DNA of 64,000 nt from Acinetobacter pullicarnis (GTDB lineage Bacteria; Pseudomonadota; Gammaproteobacteria; Pseudomonadales; Moraxellaceae): NCBI RefSeq assembly GCF_006352475.1, contig NZ_VCMZ01000001.1, positions 3,844,001 to 3,908,000 on the forward strand, read 5' to 3'. A model generated the notes under the pieces. That model saw nothing but the letters and a program-made list of their open reading frames with translations. It made no database searches and was not told where the DNA came from. The position numbers were made by a program, and so were the translations under genes. Positions 10,116-20,128 of this stretch are shown piece after piece (within the stretch, counting starts at the first letter, position 1; each line of letters begins with the position of its first letter).

Positions 10116-10164
10116 GAGTGAATGAATTGTAGTCGGCTTCAATTTTTATTGCAATCATCACATA

Positions 10165-10198
10165 ATAAAAAACCCAAACCTCCGTGAAGAAGTCTGGG
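10165..10198 (-). terminator. Intrinsic terminator after aceF
   Basis: Read leftward, CCCAGAC ... GTTTGGG (one G-T pair) followed by TTTTTT, just past the aceF stop. Confidence 0.75.
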
Positions 10199-10221
10199 CT
10201 GACAAATATGACTAAAACTGT

Positions 10222-12168
10222 TTAGAGCAAGATATTGCGAATATCGGCAAGCAACTTGGTCAACTTATTGGTAAAGCGTGCTGCATCGGCCCCATTAATC
10301 ACACGATGATCGTATGACATGGATAACGGTAACATCAGGCGTGGATCAAAAGACACACCATTCCATACTGGCTGCATGGTGGCTGGTGAAATCCCCAAGA
10401 TCGCAACTTGCGGCCAATTCACCAATGGGGTAAAGGCTGTTCCACCAATACTACCCAAACTGGTAATGGTAAAGTTTGCACCCTGTAAATCTTTCGGTGA
10501 AAGCTTCTTATCACGTGCTTTCTGACTCAACTCACCCAATTCAATCGCAATTTGTTTAATTGATTTTTGATCTGGATTACGCAGTACAGGCACCGTTAGA
10601 CCATCTGGAGTTGCCACAGCAATACCAATATGAATTTCGTTGCGTAACACGACCGATTTTTGATCATCCGCCAAATGGCTAGCAAAATAAGGCTCTTCTT
10701 TCAACAAATGCGCCAATGCTTTGGCAATAAACGCAAGAATCGTCAAACTAATGCCCTGCTTTTTAAAGCCAGCTTTAAGCTCACCGCGCCATGCTTCAAG
10801 CTCGGTAATATCAGCCAAATCAAACTGAGTCACTTGTGGAATAAAATTATTCAATGACAATTGTGGAATCGACACTTGTTGCAGACGTGTCATCACCTTG
10901 GTCTCACTACCACCATAGCTAGTAAAATCAGGTAACTTCGGTAAACCAGACAACATTGCAGCAGGACTTGCCACTGTTGTCGCAGGTGCCGTCAAACGGG
11001 TTTTCACATAGGCATAGACATCTTCTTTAATCACACGTGCATGCGGACCAGAAGATTTTACATTTGCCAAGACCACACCCAACTCACGCGCCAACTTACG
11101 TACTGCTGGTCCTGCATAAACTTTGGCATTTTCAGCTTGCTGTTCAACGCTTAATTGATCTGTACTCGCATTCGCTGCAGGCTCAGTAACTTTTGCAGTC
11201 GGTGCAGCAGCCACAGTAGGTTGTGCAACTGGCGTTGCAACGGGTGCGGCTGTAGCAGGTGCAGTGGGTTGCACAGACTCACTTTCAATCGCAACCAATG
11301 CTGTGCCTTGTGTAAGTGCTTGCCCAAGGCTGATATGAATCGCAGTAATGATACCCGCAACTGTACTTGGTACTTCTACAGAGGCTTTATCTGACTCAAC
11401 CACGCACAAGCTTTGCTGTGCAGCAACATGATCACCGACTTTAACTAAAATTTCAGAAACAGTGGCTTTATCGACCCCTAAATCTGGAACAGTCACTTCA
11501 ACAAGACCTGCGGCAACAGGTACGACAGCAGCCGCTGCAGGCGCACTGGTATTCGCAGTTTGTGTTGGTGCTTGTTCAACAGCTGTTGCTTCACTTGCAG
11601 CTGTGACGGCTGTTTTCACTTCAATTAGTACAACACCTTCTTTAATGCTATCGCCAGACTGAATTAAAATACGTTCAATGGTTCCTGCAACTGTACTCGG
11701 TACTTCTACTGAAGCTTTGTCCGATTCCACCACAACGATGCTGTCATCGATTGCGATTTCATCGCCAACTTTCACTAAAATTTCACTGATCAAGGCTTTT
11801 TCTACGCCAATATCAGGAACTTTAACTTCAACCGTTTGTGCAGCTGTCGCGACCTTGACTTCAGCGACAGGTGCTGTGCTTACTGCTGGTTGAGCAGCAG
11901 GTGCTACAGTTTGTACAGGCGTCTCTGCTGCAGCGCTTGCAGCTTCTGCTTCAAGCTCAATGAGCACTGCGCCTTCCGCAACGTTATCACCAACATTTAC
12001 GAGAATGGCTTTGACCACCCCCGCTGAAGTACTGGGTACTTCAACTGAGGCTTTATCCGATTCGAGCAATACGATGCTGTCTTCAACAGCAATGTGATCA
12101 CCCACTTTGACTAAAATTTCCGCAACGAGCGCTTGATCTACGCCAATATCAGGTGTTTTGATTTGCAT
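10222..12168 (-). CDS. aceF: Pyruvate dehydrogenase complex E2, dihydrolipoyl acetyltransferase
   Basis: E2 core of pyruvate dehydrogenase; it moves the acetyl group from E1 to CoA through lipoyl-lysines. Three lipoyl domains start near residues 1, 113 and 227, each with 'ESDKASVEVPST' carrying the lipoylated Lys, joined by Ala/Pro/Val-rich flexible linkers. Then come a peripheral-subunit-binding domain ('AGPAVRKLARELGVVLANVKSSG') and the acyltransferase domain, ending in 'SYDHRVINGADAARFT' with the catalytic His. At 648 residues it is near the size of other three-lipoyl E2p proteins (E. coli about 630). The ATG follows GAGGAG, placed inside the last codons of aceE 2 bp upstream. No lpd (E3) follows it here. 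Confidence 0.97.
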   Translation of the reverse strand: MQIKTPDIGVDQALVAEILVKVGDHIAVEDSIVLLESDKASVEVPSTSAGVVKAILVNVGDNVAEGAVLIELEAEAASAAAETPVQTVAPAAQPAVSTAPVAEVKVATAAQTVEVKVPDIGVEKALISEILVKVGDEIAIDDSIVVVESDKASVEVPSTVAGTIERILIQSGDSIKEGVVLIEVKTAVTAASEATAVEQAPTQTANTSAPAAAAVVPVAAGLVEVTVPDLGVDKATVSEILVKVGDHVAAQQSLCVVESDKASVEVPSTVAGIITAIHISLGQALTQGTALVAIESESVQPTAPATAAPVATPVAQPTVAAAPTAKVTEPAANASTDQLSVEQQAENAKVYAGPAVRKLARELGVVLANVKSSGPHARVIKEDVYAYVKTRLTAPATTVASPAAMLSGLPKLPDFTSYGGSETKVMTRLQQVSIPQLSLNNFIPQVTQFDLADITELEAWRGELKAGFKKQGISLTILAFIAKALAHLLKEEPYFASHLADDQKSVVLRNEIHIGIAVATPDGLTVPVLRNPDQKSIKQIAIELGELSQKARDKKLSPKDLQGANFTITSLGSIGGTAFTPLVNWPQVAILGISPATMQPVWNGVSFDPRLMLPLSMSYDHRVINGADAARFTNKLTKLLADIRNILL

Positions 12169-12170
12169 GC

Positions 12171-14885
12171 TTAGTTCTCCTCACCTGATTGCTCTGTATA
12201 GCCAGCAACGTTTTGAACAGAAGGATGTGCTTGTGGCAACCATGCCACAGGTCGATCAACATCCAATTCGAATGAAGAAATCGCATCTTTGACTAAACGT
12301 GGATCTACTTCGCCTTCATCTGCAAGTTTCTTCAATGTCGCAACCACAATATGTGCCGCATCAACACCAAAGTAACTACGCAAATTACCGCGTGTATCCG
12401 AACGACCATAACCGTCTGTACCCAAACTTACGTATGGACGATTGTCTGGTAGATAAGCACGGATCTGTTCGCTATAAGCACGGATATGATCTGTCGCAGA
12501 TAATACGATACCGTCTGTACCACGTAATTGTTGTGATACCCAAGATTCTTTTGGTTGTTCTGCCATCGGATGTAAGCGGTTATATTCTTCAACTGCCATA
12601 CCATCACGCGCCAACTCGTTATAGCTGGTGACGCTCCAAACATTCGAATGAATTTGATATTCATCACGTAGAATCTGACCTGCTTTAATCACTTCACGCA
12701 GAATCACACCAGAACCGAGTAACTGAACCGTGGCTTTTTCATCTTCTTCAAGCAAGTACATCCCACGCTTAATGCCTTCTTCCGCACCCGCTGGTAATGC
12801 TGGTTGATCGTAGTTTTCATTCATTAGCGTTAAGTAATAGAACACACGCTCTTGATTAACATACATACGTTGCAAACCATCATGAATAATCACAGCTAAC
12901 TCATAGCCATAACATGGATCATAAGCCACGCAGTTCGGAATCGTTCCAGCCAAGACATGTGAATGACCATCTTGATGCTGTAGTCCTTCACCATTTAAGG
13001 TGGTACGACCCGCTGTTGCACCAAATAAGAAGCCTTGTGCTTGTGAGTCACCTGCAGCCCATGCAATGTCACCGATTCGTTGGAAACCAAACATCGAGTA
13101 ATACATGTACATCGGAATCATTGGCAAGTTATTGGTTGAATAACTGGTACCCAGCGCAGACCAAGCACTCATTGCGCCAGCTTCGTTGATCCCTTCTTGC
13201 AACATGTGACCATCTTTGGCTTCACGATAGTTCATCAACTGTTCTTGGTCTTCAGGCGTATAGTTTTGACCATGCGCAGCATAAATACCCAGTTGACGGA
13301 ACATCCCTTCTAAACCAAAGGTCCGCGCTTCATCTGGCACAATCGGGACCACACGGTCTTTGATTGCTTTTTCTTTTAGCAATGCTGCAATCAAACGCAC
13401 CATCACCATCGTGGTTGATTGCTCTTTGCCACCACTACCACGTAATACACCATCAAACACAGAGATATCTGGAATATCGAGGGCAACGCTTTCTTTACGA
13501 CGTGCGGGTAAATAACCGCCTAATGCTTCACGTCGTGCCTTCATGTATTTCAATTCAGGAGAATTCTCACCTGGACGATACAACGGCAATTCTTCTAATT
13601 GCTCATCATCGAATGGCAAGTTAAAACGATTACGGAAGTATTTAAGTGATTCCAAATGCATTTTTTTGATCTGATGGGTTTTATTTACTGCTTCAATTTC
13701 ATCAGATAAACCATAACCTTTTACTGTTTTGGCTAAAATCACGGTTGGTTGACCATTGCTTTGCATCGCTGCTGCATAAGCCGCATAAACTTTATACGGG
13801 TCATGACCACCACGATTTAATTCTTCGATGTCATCATCGCTTAAGCCTTTGACCAATTCTTCAGCTTCTGGATATTTACCAAAGAACTTCTCACGGGTAT
13901 AAGCACCGCCTTTTACTTGATAACGCTGATAGTCACCATCAAGCACTTCTTCCATACGTGCTTTTAGTGCACCTGATTTGTCTTGTGCCAAGAGTGGATC
14001 CCAATGACGGCCCCAAACCACTTTAATGACACGCCAGCCAGCACCACGGAATACAGACTCAAGCTCTTGAATGATTTTACCATTACCACGAACAGGACCA
14101 TCTAGGCGCTGTAAGTTACAGTTTACCACCCAGATCAGGTTATCTAGTTTTTCACGACCTGCCAATGAAATCGCACCCAAGCTTTCTGGCTCATCCATTT
14201 CGCCATCGCCGAGATAAGCCCAAACCTTACGATTTTCTTCTTTGATTAGGCCACGATTCATTAAATATTTTTGAATATGTGCTTGGTAAATCGACATAAT
14301 TGGACCGAGCCCCATCGACACGGTCGGGTACTGCCAATAATCAGGCATCAAATACGGATGCGGATAGCTGGAAAGTCCCTGGCCATTGACTTCGCGACGG
14401 AAATTATTCAGCTGATCTTCAGTCAAACGACCTTCAAGAAAAGAACGTGCATAAATACCCGGTGCACAATGTCCTTGATAATAAATTAAGTCACCACCGA
14501 AGCTATCGCTATTTGCGCGGAAGAAATGGTTAAAACCGACGTCATACAAGGTGGCTGAAGATGCAAAGCTTGCTAAGTGTCCACCTAAATCATCACCCGT
14601 TTTATTTGCACGCAATACCATTGCCAATGCATTCCAGCGAATCAAGGCACGAATACGACGCTCCATATCTTGATCACCAGGCATTGCTGGGGTTTCTTCA
14701 ACAGAAATGGTGTTTAAGTAGGCGGTATTTAGGCGCTGAATGGGTACGTGCTTAGTAATTGCACGTTGATACAACTTTTCGAGTAAAAATGCAGCACGCT
14801 CTGTTCCCATGTGCTGTAAAACCGAATCAAAAGCATCTTGCCATTCTTTTGTTTCTTGAGCATCAGAATCACCATAATACGCCAT
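12171..14885 (-). CDS. aceE: Pyruvate dehydrogenase E1 component, homodimeric type
   Basis: Thiamine-diphosphate enzyme that decarboxylates pyruvate and acetylates the E2 lipoyl groups. At 904 residues it is slightly longer than E. coli AceE (887). The ThDP/Mg motif is 'LGDGEMDEPESLGAISLAGREKLDNLIWVVNCN' (GDG...NCN). Other landmarks are 'HLASFASSATLYDVGFNHFFRA', 'PDEARTFGLEGMFRQLGIY' and 'GEGLQHQDGHSHVLA'. The start has AGGTGG just upstream. It heads the aceE-aceF operon. A palindrome, ATGGTA-TATG-TACCAT (14916-14931), lies about 30-45 nt before the start and may bind a GntR-type repressor. Confidence 0.98.
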   Translation of the reverse strand: MAYYGDSDAQETKEWQDAFDSVLQHMGTERAAFLLEKLYQRAITKHVPIQRLNTAYLNTISVEETPAMPGDQDMERRIRALIRWNALAMVLRANKTGDDLGGHLASFASSATLYDVGFNHFFRANSDSFGGDLIYYQGHCAPGIYARSFLEGRLTEDQLNNFRREVNGQGLSSYPHPYLMPDYWQYPTVSMGLGPIMSIYQAHIQKYLMNRGLIKEENRKVWAYLGDGEMDEPESLGAISLAGREKLDNLIWVVNCNLQRLDGPVRGNGKIIQELESVFRGAGWRVIKVVWGRHWDPLLAQDKSGALKARMEEVLDGDYQRYQVKGGAYTREKFFGKYPEAEELVKGLSDDDIEELNRGGHDPYKVYAAYAAAMQSNGQPTVILAKTVKGYGLSDEIEAVNKTHQIKKMHLESLKYFRNRFNLPFDDEQLEELPLYRPGENSPELKYMKARREALGGYLPARRKESVALDIPDISVFDGVLRGSGGKEQSTTMVMVRLIAALLKEKAIKDRVVPIVPDEARTFGLEGMFRQLGIYAAHGQNYTPEDQEQLMNYREAKDGHMLQEGINEAGAMSAWSALGTSYSTNNLPMIPMYMYYSMFGFQRIGDIAWAAGDSQAQGFLFGATAGRTTLNGEGLQHQDGHSHVLAGTIPNCVAYDPCYGYELAVIIHDGLQRMYVNQERVFYYLTLMNENYDQPALPAGAEEGIKRGMYLLEEDEKATVQLLGSGVILREVIKAGQILRDEYQIHSNVWSVTSYNELARDGMAVEEYNRLHPMAEQPKESWVSQQLRGTDGIVLSATDHIRAYSEQIRAYLPDNRPYVSLGTDGYGRSDTRGNLRSYFGVDAAHIVVATLKKLADEGEVDPRLVKDAISSFELDVDRPVAWLPQAHPSVQNVAGYTEQSGEEN

Positions 14886-14915
14886 GTTCCACCTATTCCT
14901 TGATCTATTTTCTAT

Positions 14916-14931
14916 ATGGTATATGTACCAT
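14916..14931. promoter_or_regulatory. Palindrome upstream of aceE, candidate operator
   Basis: ATGGTA-TATG-TACCAT lies 30-46 nt before the aceE start. The TGGT...ACCA arms resemble operators of FadR-subfamily GntR regulators such as PdhR. This is inference; no regulator gene is adjacent. Confidence 0.4.
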
Positions 14932-15025
14932 GTTTTGGGGGTGTTAAGTTATTGTTACCTGTGAATATAGGAAGGGACTATTATTTAGTAAATAAATACA
15001 GCTTGACTATTTTTACTGCACGCAA

Positions 15026-15050
15026 TAAAAAACCGCCAATGAGGCGGTTT
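15026..15050 (-). terminator. Intrinsic terminator after the M23 peptidase gene
   Basis: AAACCGCC-AATGA-GGCGGTTT with TTTTTATT on the leftward strand, about 30 bp past the peptidase stop. Confidence 0.85.
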
Positions 15051-15078
15051 AAATATCAAAACAAGAATTGCTAAAGAC

Positions 15079-15783
15079 TTATGGAAGCAAAGCCAAATAA
15101 GTCGATGGATTTTTACGTTGACCATCTTTTACGACTTCATAATGTAAGTGTGGACCCGTACAGCGACCCGTACACCCAACATTCGCAATATGATCACCAG
15201 CTTTCACACTTTCACCAACACTTGCAATTAGACGTGAAGCATGCGCATAACGTGTGATGTATCCATTGCCATGATTAATCTCGACATATTGACCATAACC
15301 CGTACCCCAGCCCGACTTGGTCACAATACCAGGACCTGTCGCATAAATTGGCGTGCCGCTTGGTGCAGAAAGATCAAGACCTGAGTGATTTTCAGCACGA
15401 CCACCCATGGTACGACCACCGTAAGATGAGCTTACACGCTTCATATCTGGGAGGGGATGTGTCACTAACCACGAATAGCCAGTGTTCGAACCAAAGTTAG
15501 CAGTTTTATTTGAACCATATTTTTGCGCGAGTGAGTCGTTATTCACTTCAGTCGGCTGTTTATTATCACGCAATTTCACATTGAGTTGCTGATTGCTAAG
15601 CACTTCGATGCTATCAGCATGTGAATATGAACCTTGTGGTGATAAAGTCTTGGTCAGTTGTTCTAAACGATCTGTAGCGACTGAATTGTTTTTAGGTGTT
15701 TCTATTTGAATCAAATCTGCAAAAGCCACTGAAGCTGTTGAAGCTGCAAGTGAAAAAGCGAATAGAATACGTCTCGACTGCAT
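15079..15783 (-). CDS. M23-family (LytM-type) metallopeptidase, periplasmic
   Basis: A 234-residue protein with a signal peptide (MQSRRILFAFSLAASTASVAFA). The C-terminal LytM/lysostaphin domain has the zinc motifs 'NHSGLDLSAPSGTPIYA' (HxxxD) and 'GPHLHYEVVKDG' (HxH), plus 'GYGQYVEINHGNGYITRYAHAS' with the third conserved His. Such proteins cleave peptidoglycan peptide cross-links or activate amidases. The metal ligands appear intact, so it is probably catalytic. No LysM domain or coiled coil is obvious. The linker before the catalytic domain is low in structure. It is divergent from dciA. Its place beside lpxC/ftsZ fits a role in cell-wall growth or division. Confidence 0.9.
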   Translation of the reverse strand: MQSRRILFAFSLAASTASVAFADLIQIETPKNNSVATDRLEQLTKTLSPQGSYSHADSIEVLSNQQLNVKLRDNKQPTEVNNDSLAQKYGSNKTANFGSNTGYSWLVTHPLPDMKRVSSSYGGRTMGGRAENHSGLDLSAPSGTPIYATGPGIVTKSGWGTGYGQYVEINHGNGYITRYAHASRLIASVGESVKAGDHIANVGCTGRCTGPHLHYEVVKDGQRKNPSTYLALLP

Positions 15784-15889
15784 AAATACCTCTTTAAACT
15801 GTTTTTACTTAAGTTTCTTGCGTCATCTCTTTCTTGATATTTAAAGGCGAACGCTTAAGATAAAGACATTGAGTTACAGGAACCCAGTG

Positions 15890-16330
15890 ATGTCTGAACC
15901 TACCAACGTTTTCCAACAAGCAAGAAAACACGTAAAAACAGGAAACCTATCGTTTCTTACTAAGCAAGTTACTGAGTGGAAAAAACTTACTCAATTAATT
16001 CAGCCTTTATTACCGCAACCAGAGCATTGGCAAGTGGCATGTTATGAATATGGTGTTTTGACGATAACGGGTGAAAATCAAGCAATGATTAGTCAACTTG
16101 GTTACCTGCAAAAGCAGTATATTTCTCAATTATCTCAATTAGATGAATTAAAAGCGCTTCAGAAAATTCATGTTCGATTAAGAGTAAAAACTCGCCCCGA
16201 CAATAAACCCATCCAAACTTTAAAACAAATCACTCCAGCCACCCAGGACATGTTACGAAATGCCGCTAGCTTTGTGAGCGACCCTAAGCTTAGTCAAGCG
16301 CTACTACGTTTGGCAAGCAATAAAACGTAA
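15890..16330 (+). CDS. dciA: DUF721 protein, probable DnaB helicase loader/regulator DciA
   Basis: A 146-residue protein with the DUF721 fold: 'LIQPLLPQPEHWQVACYEYGVLTITGENQAMISQLGYLQKQYISQL'. DciA replaces DnaC/DnaI in most bacteria and helps the replicative helicase onto DNA. The Pseudomonas DUF721 gene also lies next to lpxC, so the position supports orthology. ATG 15890 is preferred over TTG 15869 because AGGA stands 8 nt before it. It is a lone rightward gene facing lpxC (98 bp gap without a clear terminator). The family call is solid; the function comes from studies of family members elsewhere. Confidence 0.8.
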   Translation: MSEPTNVFQQARKHVKTGNLSFLTKQVTEWKKLTQLIQPLLPQPEHWQVACYEYGVLTITGENQAMISQLGYLQKQYISQLSQLDELKALQKIHVRLRVKTRPDNKPIQTLKQITPATQDMLRNAASFVSDPKLSQALLRLASNKT

Positions 16331-16428
16331 CCAATACATTGTCATAGCAATCTTGAAGCTAAAAAGGAGGCGAATAATCCATCAAATTTAAACGTTATAA
16401 TATAACAGATGCAGATAAACACAAGGGT

Positions 16429-17331
16429 TTAGATGACATTTACGTAGGGAATTGGACAAAGCGTATCGTCATCAAATGTTACAATTTCATAGTTACTTGG
16501 ATCACTTTGAACATTGCGTAAAAGTTGGTTATTTAAGGCATGTCCAGATTTGTATCCATCAAATTTCGCAATAATTTGATGACCCAATAAATATAGGTCC
16601 CCAACCGCATCTAAAATTTTATGTCGAACAAACTCATCAGCAAAACGTAAACCCTCTTCATTGACGACGCCAGTATCATCAACCCCAATCGCATTATCGA
16701 GACTGGCACCCAATGCCAAATTATGTGATTTAAGATAGTCTAGGTCTTTCATAAAACCGAATGTTCGAGCACCGCTCACCTCATAAACAAAGGTTTCTGT
16801 CGAAAAATCGATTGATGCAGATTGATACTCTTTAGCAAAGGCAGGATGATCAAAATCGATGGTGAAGTTGATTTGAAAACCGTCATGTGGAGAAAAAGCA
16901 GCGCGTTTATCATCAATCAATGCTTCAACGGGCTTGAGAATACGTATAAATTTTTTCGGTGCATCCTGTGCAACCAGATCACCTTGCATTAACAAATAGA
17001 TGAAAGGTCCAGCACTCCCGTCCATAATCGGAACTTCTGCTGCGGAGACCTCAACAATCAAATTATCGATCCCAAGTCCCGCAATTGCACTCATCACATG
17101 TTCAATGGTGCCCACTTTAATTTGGTCATACACCAAATTGGAGCACATGAATGCTTCCTGAACCAATAACGCATCCGCTGGAATATCGACAGGCGGATCA
17201 AGGTCAATACGACGGAAAATAATCCCCCCATTAGCGACATGTGGTAAAAAGTTTATCATTACTTTTTGCCCACTATGTAATCCAATGCCACTCGCTTTCA
17301 CGATTCGTTTCAGGGTCCGTTGTTTCAACAT
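16429..17331 (-). CDS. lpxC: UDP-3-O-acyl-N-acetylglucosamine deacetylase
   Basis: Zinc enzyme for the first committed step of lipid A synthesis. It has '[20 protein letters not shown]' at the start, the zinc ligands in '[17 protein letters not shown]' and '[19 protein letters not shown]' (HKxxDxxGD), and '[12 protein letters not shown]'. Length is 300 residues (E. coli 305). It is the last gene of the division cluster, 124 bp after ftsZ with a terminator-like hairpin between them, so it may be partly uncoupled from ftsZ. Confidence 0.97.
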   Translation of the reverse strand: MLKQRTLKRIVKASGIGLHSGQKVMINFLPHVANGGIIFRRIDLDPPVDIPADALLVQEAFMCSNLVYDQIKVGTIEHVMSAIAGLGIDNLIVEVSAAEVPIMDGSAGPFIYLLMQGDLVAQDAPKKFIRILKPVEALIDDKRAAFSPHDGFQINFTIDFDHPAFAKEYQSASIDFSTETFVYEVSGARTFGFMKDLDYLKSHNLALGASLDNAIGVDDTGVVNEEGLRFADEFVRHKILDAVGDLYLLGHQIIAKFDGYKSGHALNNQLLRNVQSDPSNYEIVTFDDDTLCPIPYVNVI

Positions 17332-17395
17332 GCTACTGAGTTCTTTGTCCTAAATCCGCTATACGTTAGCATATTTAGCCATTGATAAAAAACAA

Positions 17396-17422
17396 AAAAG
17401 GCAGTGAAAAACACTACCTTTT
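17396..17422 (-). terminator. Terminator or attenuator hairpin between ftsZ and lpxC
   Basis: Read leftward, AAAAGGTAGTG ... CACTGCCTTTT (one wobble pair) followed by TTGTTTTTT. It would reduce read-through from ftsZ into lpxC. Confidence 0.7.
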
Positions 17423-17455
17423 CTGCTAGAAACACACTATATCTTTTTCTATCAA

Positions 17456-18637
17456 CTACTTACGCTGTTGTTTCTTTAGAAAATCTTGAATGCTCATCGT
17501 GGTTGGACGTGGTGCAGGATCTGTTGTCGGTGTAGATGTTTCACCAGAAGCGCGTTTATTGATGGCAGGCGTGTCATCATCATCACCGCTTAGCCCCGCT
17601 GCATAGCTGGTATCAACCACCTTACGTTGTGGCTTTCTATTCTCGCCAGACGGGTCATTGGCATTACGCGTCAAACCGGTTGCAATCACAGTCACGCGAA
17701 TCTCATCACGCGCATCTGGATCAAATACCGTTCCAAAGAAGACTTCGCCCTCATCAAGATCGACGATCTGATTCACGACATCCGTAATCACTTCTGTTTC
17801 ACGTAAGGTGACATCAGCACCGCCTGTAATATTAATCAACACCCCTTTGGCGTTCATAATATTGACATTATCAAGCAATGGGCTACGAATCGCTAAACGT
17901 GCAGCTTCTTCAGCACGATCAGGTCCACTACTCTTGCCTTCACCCATCATGGCATAACCACGAGTGCTCATTGCTGTCTTCAAATCGGCAAAGTCGAGGT
18001 TAATATGACCAGGACGAACCACCAAATCAAAGATACTGCGTACTGCATAAAGTAAGATATCATCGGCTTTGCGATAAGCATCTTGCATCGAAATATCGCC
18101 ATATACGCTGAGCAAGCGTTGATTTGGGATGATAATCAATGAATCAACATGTGCTTCTAAAGCTTCAATGCCTTTTTCTGCTGAGCGTTGACGGCGACGA
18201 CCTTCAAAATTAAATGGTGTCGTTACAACGCCAACGGTAAGAATACCCATTTCTTTCGCAATTTCAGCAACAACAGGTGCTGCGCCAGTGCCTGTACCGC
18301 CACCCATACCCGCAGTGACAAACACCATATCAGCGCCTTCTAAGTAGAGGCGAATCTGTTCACGGCTTTCTTCTGCTGCAATTTGACCCACATCAGGGTT
18401 TGCACCAGCACCCAATCCACGTGTGCTTTGCTCACCCAACTGGATTTTAAGGTCAGCACTCATGCGATCTAGCGCTTGTTTGTCAGTATTAGCACAAACA
18501 AATTTAACGCCTTTAATATCCGATTGCACCATATGTTGAACAGCATTACCGCCACCGCCACCCACACCGAATACAGTAAAACGGGCTTGACCGTTTCCAT
18601 CGCTTTGTTCATCTTCTAAAAATTCGAATGAGGCCAT
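17456..18637 (-). CDS. ftsZ: Cell division GTPase FtsZ
   Basis: Tubulin homologue that forms the Z ring. It contains '[11 protein letters not shown]' at the nucleotide site, the tubulin signature '[20 protein letters not shown]', the synergy loop '[11 protein letters not shown]', and a variable acidic/proline linker leading to the C-terminal binding peptide '[13 protein letters not shown]' for FtsA/ZipA. Length is 393 residues (E. coli 383). The 166-bp gap after ftsA leaves room for an ftsZ promoter. Confidence 0.99.
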   Translation of the reverse strand: MASFEFLEDEQSDGNGQARFTVFGVGGGGGNAVQHMVQSDIKGVKFVCANTDKQALDRMSADLKIQLGEQSTRGLGAGANPDVGQIAAEESREQIRLYLEGADMVFVTAGMGGGTGTGAAPVVAEIAKEMGILTVGVVTTPFNFEGRRRQRSAEKGIEALEAHVDSLIIIPNQRLLSVYGDISMQDAYRKADDILLYAVRSIFDLVVRPGHINLDFADLKTAMSTRGYAMMGEGKSSGPDRAEEAARLAIRSPLLDNVNIMNAKGVLINITGGADVTLRETEVITDVVNQIVDLDEGEVFFGTVFDPDARDEIRVTVIATGLTRNANDPSGENRKPQRKVVDTSYAAGLSGDDDDTPAINKRASGETSTPTTDPAPRPTTMSIQDFLKKQQRK

Positions 18638-18803
18638 GACCTTTAGAGTTCCTAATAAATTTTGGCAGCCACTTGAAGCCCGTATACTGCCTTGATCTTC
18701 AATAATAAAAAATTGTTTTTAGGATGCTTCGCATTACTTAGCTTGTCAAGTATGGGCCGATCTACTTACAACTCACTAACAATATTCCCAAAAAAAACTA
18801 TAC

Positions 18804-20066
18804 CTAAAAAATACCCTTCAATTTGTTATTCATTGTATTCCAGCCATTCGCGATGCGTTCTAGAAATGAGCGTTTCACCTTATCTTCTGGTTCATCTACT
18901 GCATCCTGCATTTCACTTTGACTAAAAAGCAATAAACCTGCCGCTGTGGCATACATTGAGCGACGCAATGCTGGGAGATGCTGATCATCTGATACCACTT
19001 GCAACGGTGGATTACCTAAATGTGCTGAAACACCAAGCATCCGTCTTGCCAAAGCCACCATACCTTCAATTTGACAAACATCACCCGTCAAAACCACACC
19101 ATGGTATAGGCTTTGTAATGCACCTTCACTTTCTAATTTTTCACGTACCTGCGTTAAAATTTCTTCATAACGCGCCAAAATGATTTCAGAAAGCTCAATA
19201 CGGCTGATGGTCTGCGGACCATCGATCGCCTCAAACTGAATCATATGGTCTGGTTTTACTTGGTGTAAGTCGACACAACCATAAAACAGTTTAATCCGTT
19301 CTGCTTCTTCGGTGGTGGTTTGCAAGACTGCTGCAATATCACGAGTAACATTTTCACCACCACGCGGAATGGTATGTACCAGGGCTAAATGACCTTCAAT
19401 GTACACGGCAATATTGGTGGTTCCAGCACCAATATCAAGCAAACATACGCCATATTCTTTTTCGTCTTTCAGCAAACTACTTTCTGCAGTGGCTAGGCTT
19501 GACACCACCATTTTTTCTACAAAAATGTTTGCGCCTTTCATTGCACGATCAAGGTTTTGCATAGTGCTAATGGGTAACATCATCAACTGATAATGTGCCG
19601 TCATCGTATTCGCAGAAAGATTGATTGGATTTTGTACCCACTCTTCTGCATCATCGAGCTCAAAGCCAAGCGGTACAGCGCTTGCCAAATAATAATCAGG
19701 CGCCATATGACTGGCTTTGGCCAATTCAAGCGCACGCACCATTTCAGTCGTGGTAATGGTACGATCTGGGTTTGAAATTGGAGTACGACCTGGTGCATAA
19801 AAGCTTTTTAGCTCAGTACTTGGAATCGAAACCCATGCTGAATGAACGCGGCACTCTGCCATATCCTCGGCTTCTTGCACTGCATTTTTAATGGCAGTAA
19901 TGACCTTATCTAGGCTAACAATTTTACCCTTACTCATTCCGCGATTAGGTGTGCTTGCCATTCCGATCACGTGAATATGATCAGGGGCATGCACTTTCCC
20001 GATTAAAACTGAAACTTTATGCGTTCCAATATCTATCGCCACCACTGATGGAACAGCCTCACTCAT
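18804..20066 (-). CDS. ftsA: Cell division protein FtsA
   Basis: Actin-like ATPase that anchors FtsZ to the membrane. It has 'VAIDIGTHKVSVLIG' (phosphate 1), the FtsA-specific 1C domain, 'GVCLLDIGAGTTNIAVY' (phosphate 2), 'GVVLTGDVCQIEGMVALA' (adenosine), and a C-terminal amphipathic membrane-targeting helix ('FLERIANGWNTMNNKLKGIF'). At 420 residues it matches E. coli FtsA. Start MSEAVPSV at 20066. Confidence 0.98.
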   Translation of the reverse strand: MSEAVPSVVAIDIGTHKVSVLIGKVHAPDHIHVIGMASTPNRGMSKGKIVSLDKVITAIKNAVQEAEDMAECRVHSAWVSIPSTELKSFYAPGRTPISNPDRTITTTEMVRALELAKASHMAPDYYLASAVPLGFELDDAEEWVQNPINLSANTMTAHYQLMMLPISTMQNLDRAMKGANIFVEKMVVSSLATAESSLLKDEKEYGVCLLDIGAGTTNIAVYIEGHLALVHTIPRGGENVTRDIAAVLQTTTEEAERIKLFYGCVDLHQVKPDHMIQFEAIDGPQTISRIELSEIILARYEEILTQVREKLESEGALQSLYHGVVLTGDVCQIEGMVALARRMLGVSAHLGNPPLQVVSDDQHLPALRRSMYATAAGLLLFSQSEMQDAVDEPEDKVKRSFLERIANGWNTMNNKLKGIF

Positions 20067-20128
20067 TACTTATTACCATTATCTTCATTGTTTATGTTTC
20101 GCACTATGCTTTGTTTTAACAAGCAATT

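Noticed and set aside
10222..12168. Asn in place of Asp in the E2 motif DHRVINGADA of AceF
   Set aside because: Azotobacter-type pyruvate dehydrogenase E2 proteins also have Asn here, as I recall, so it is normal for this class and not a defect.
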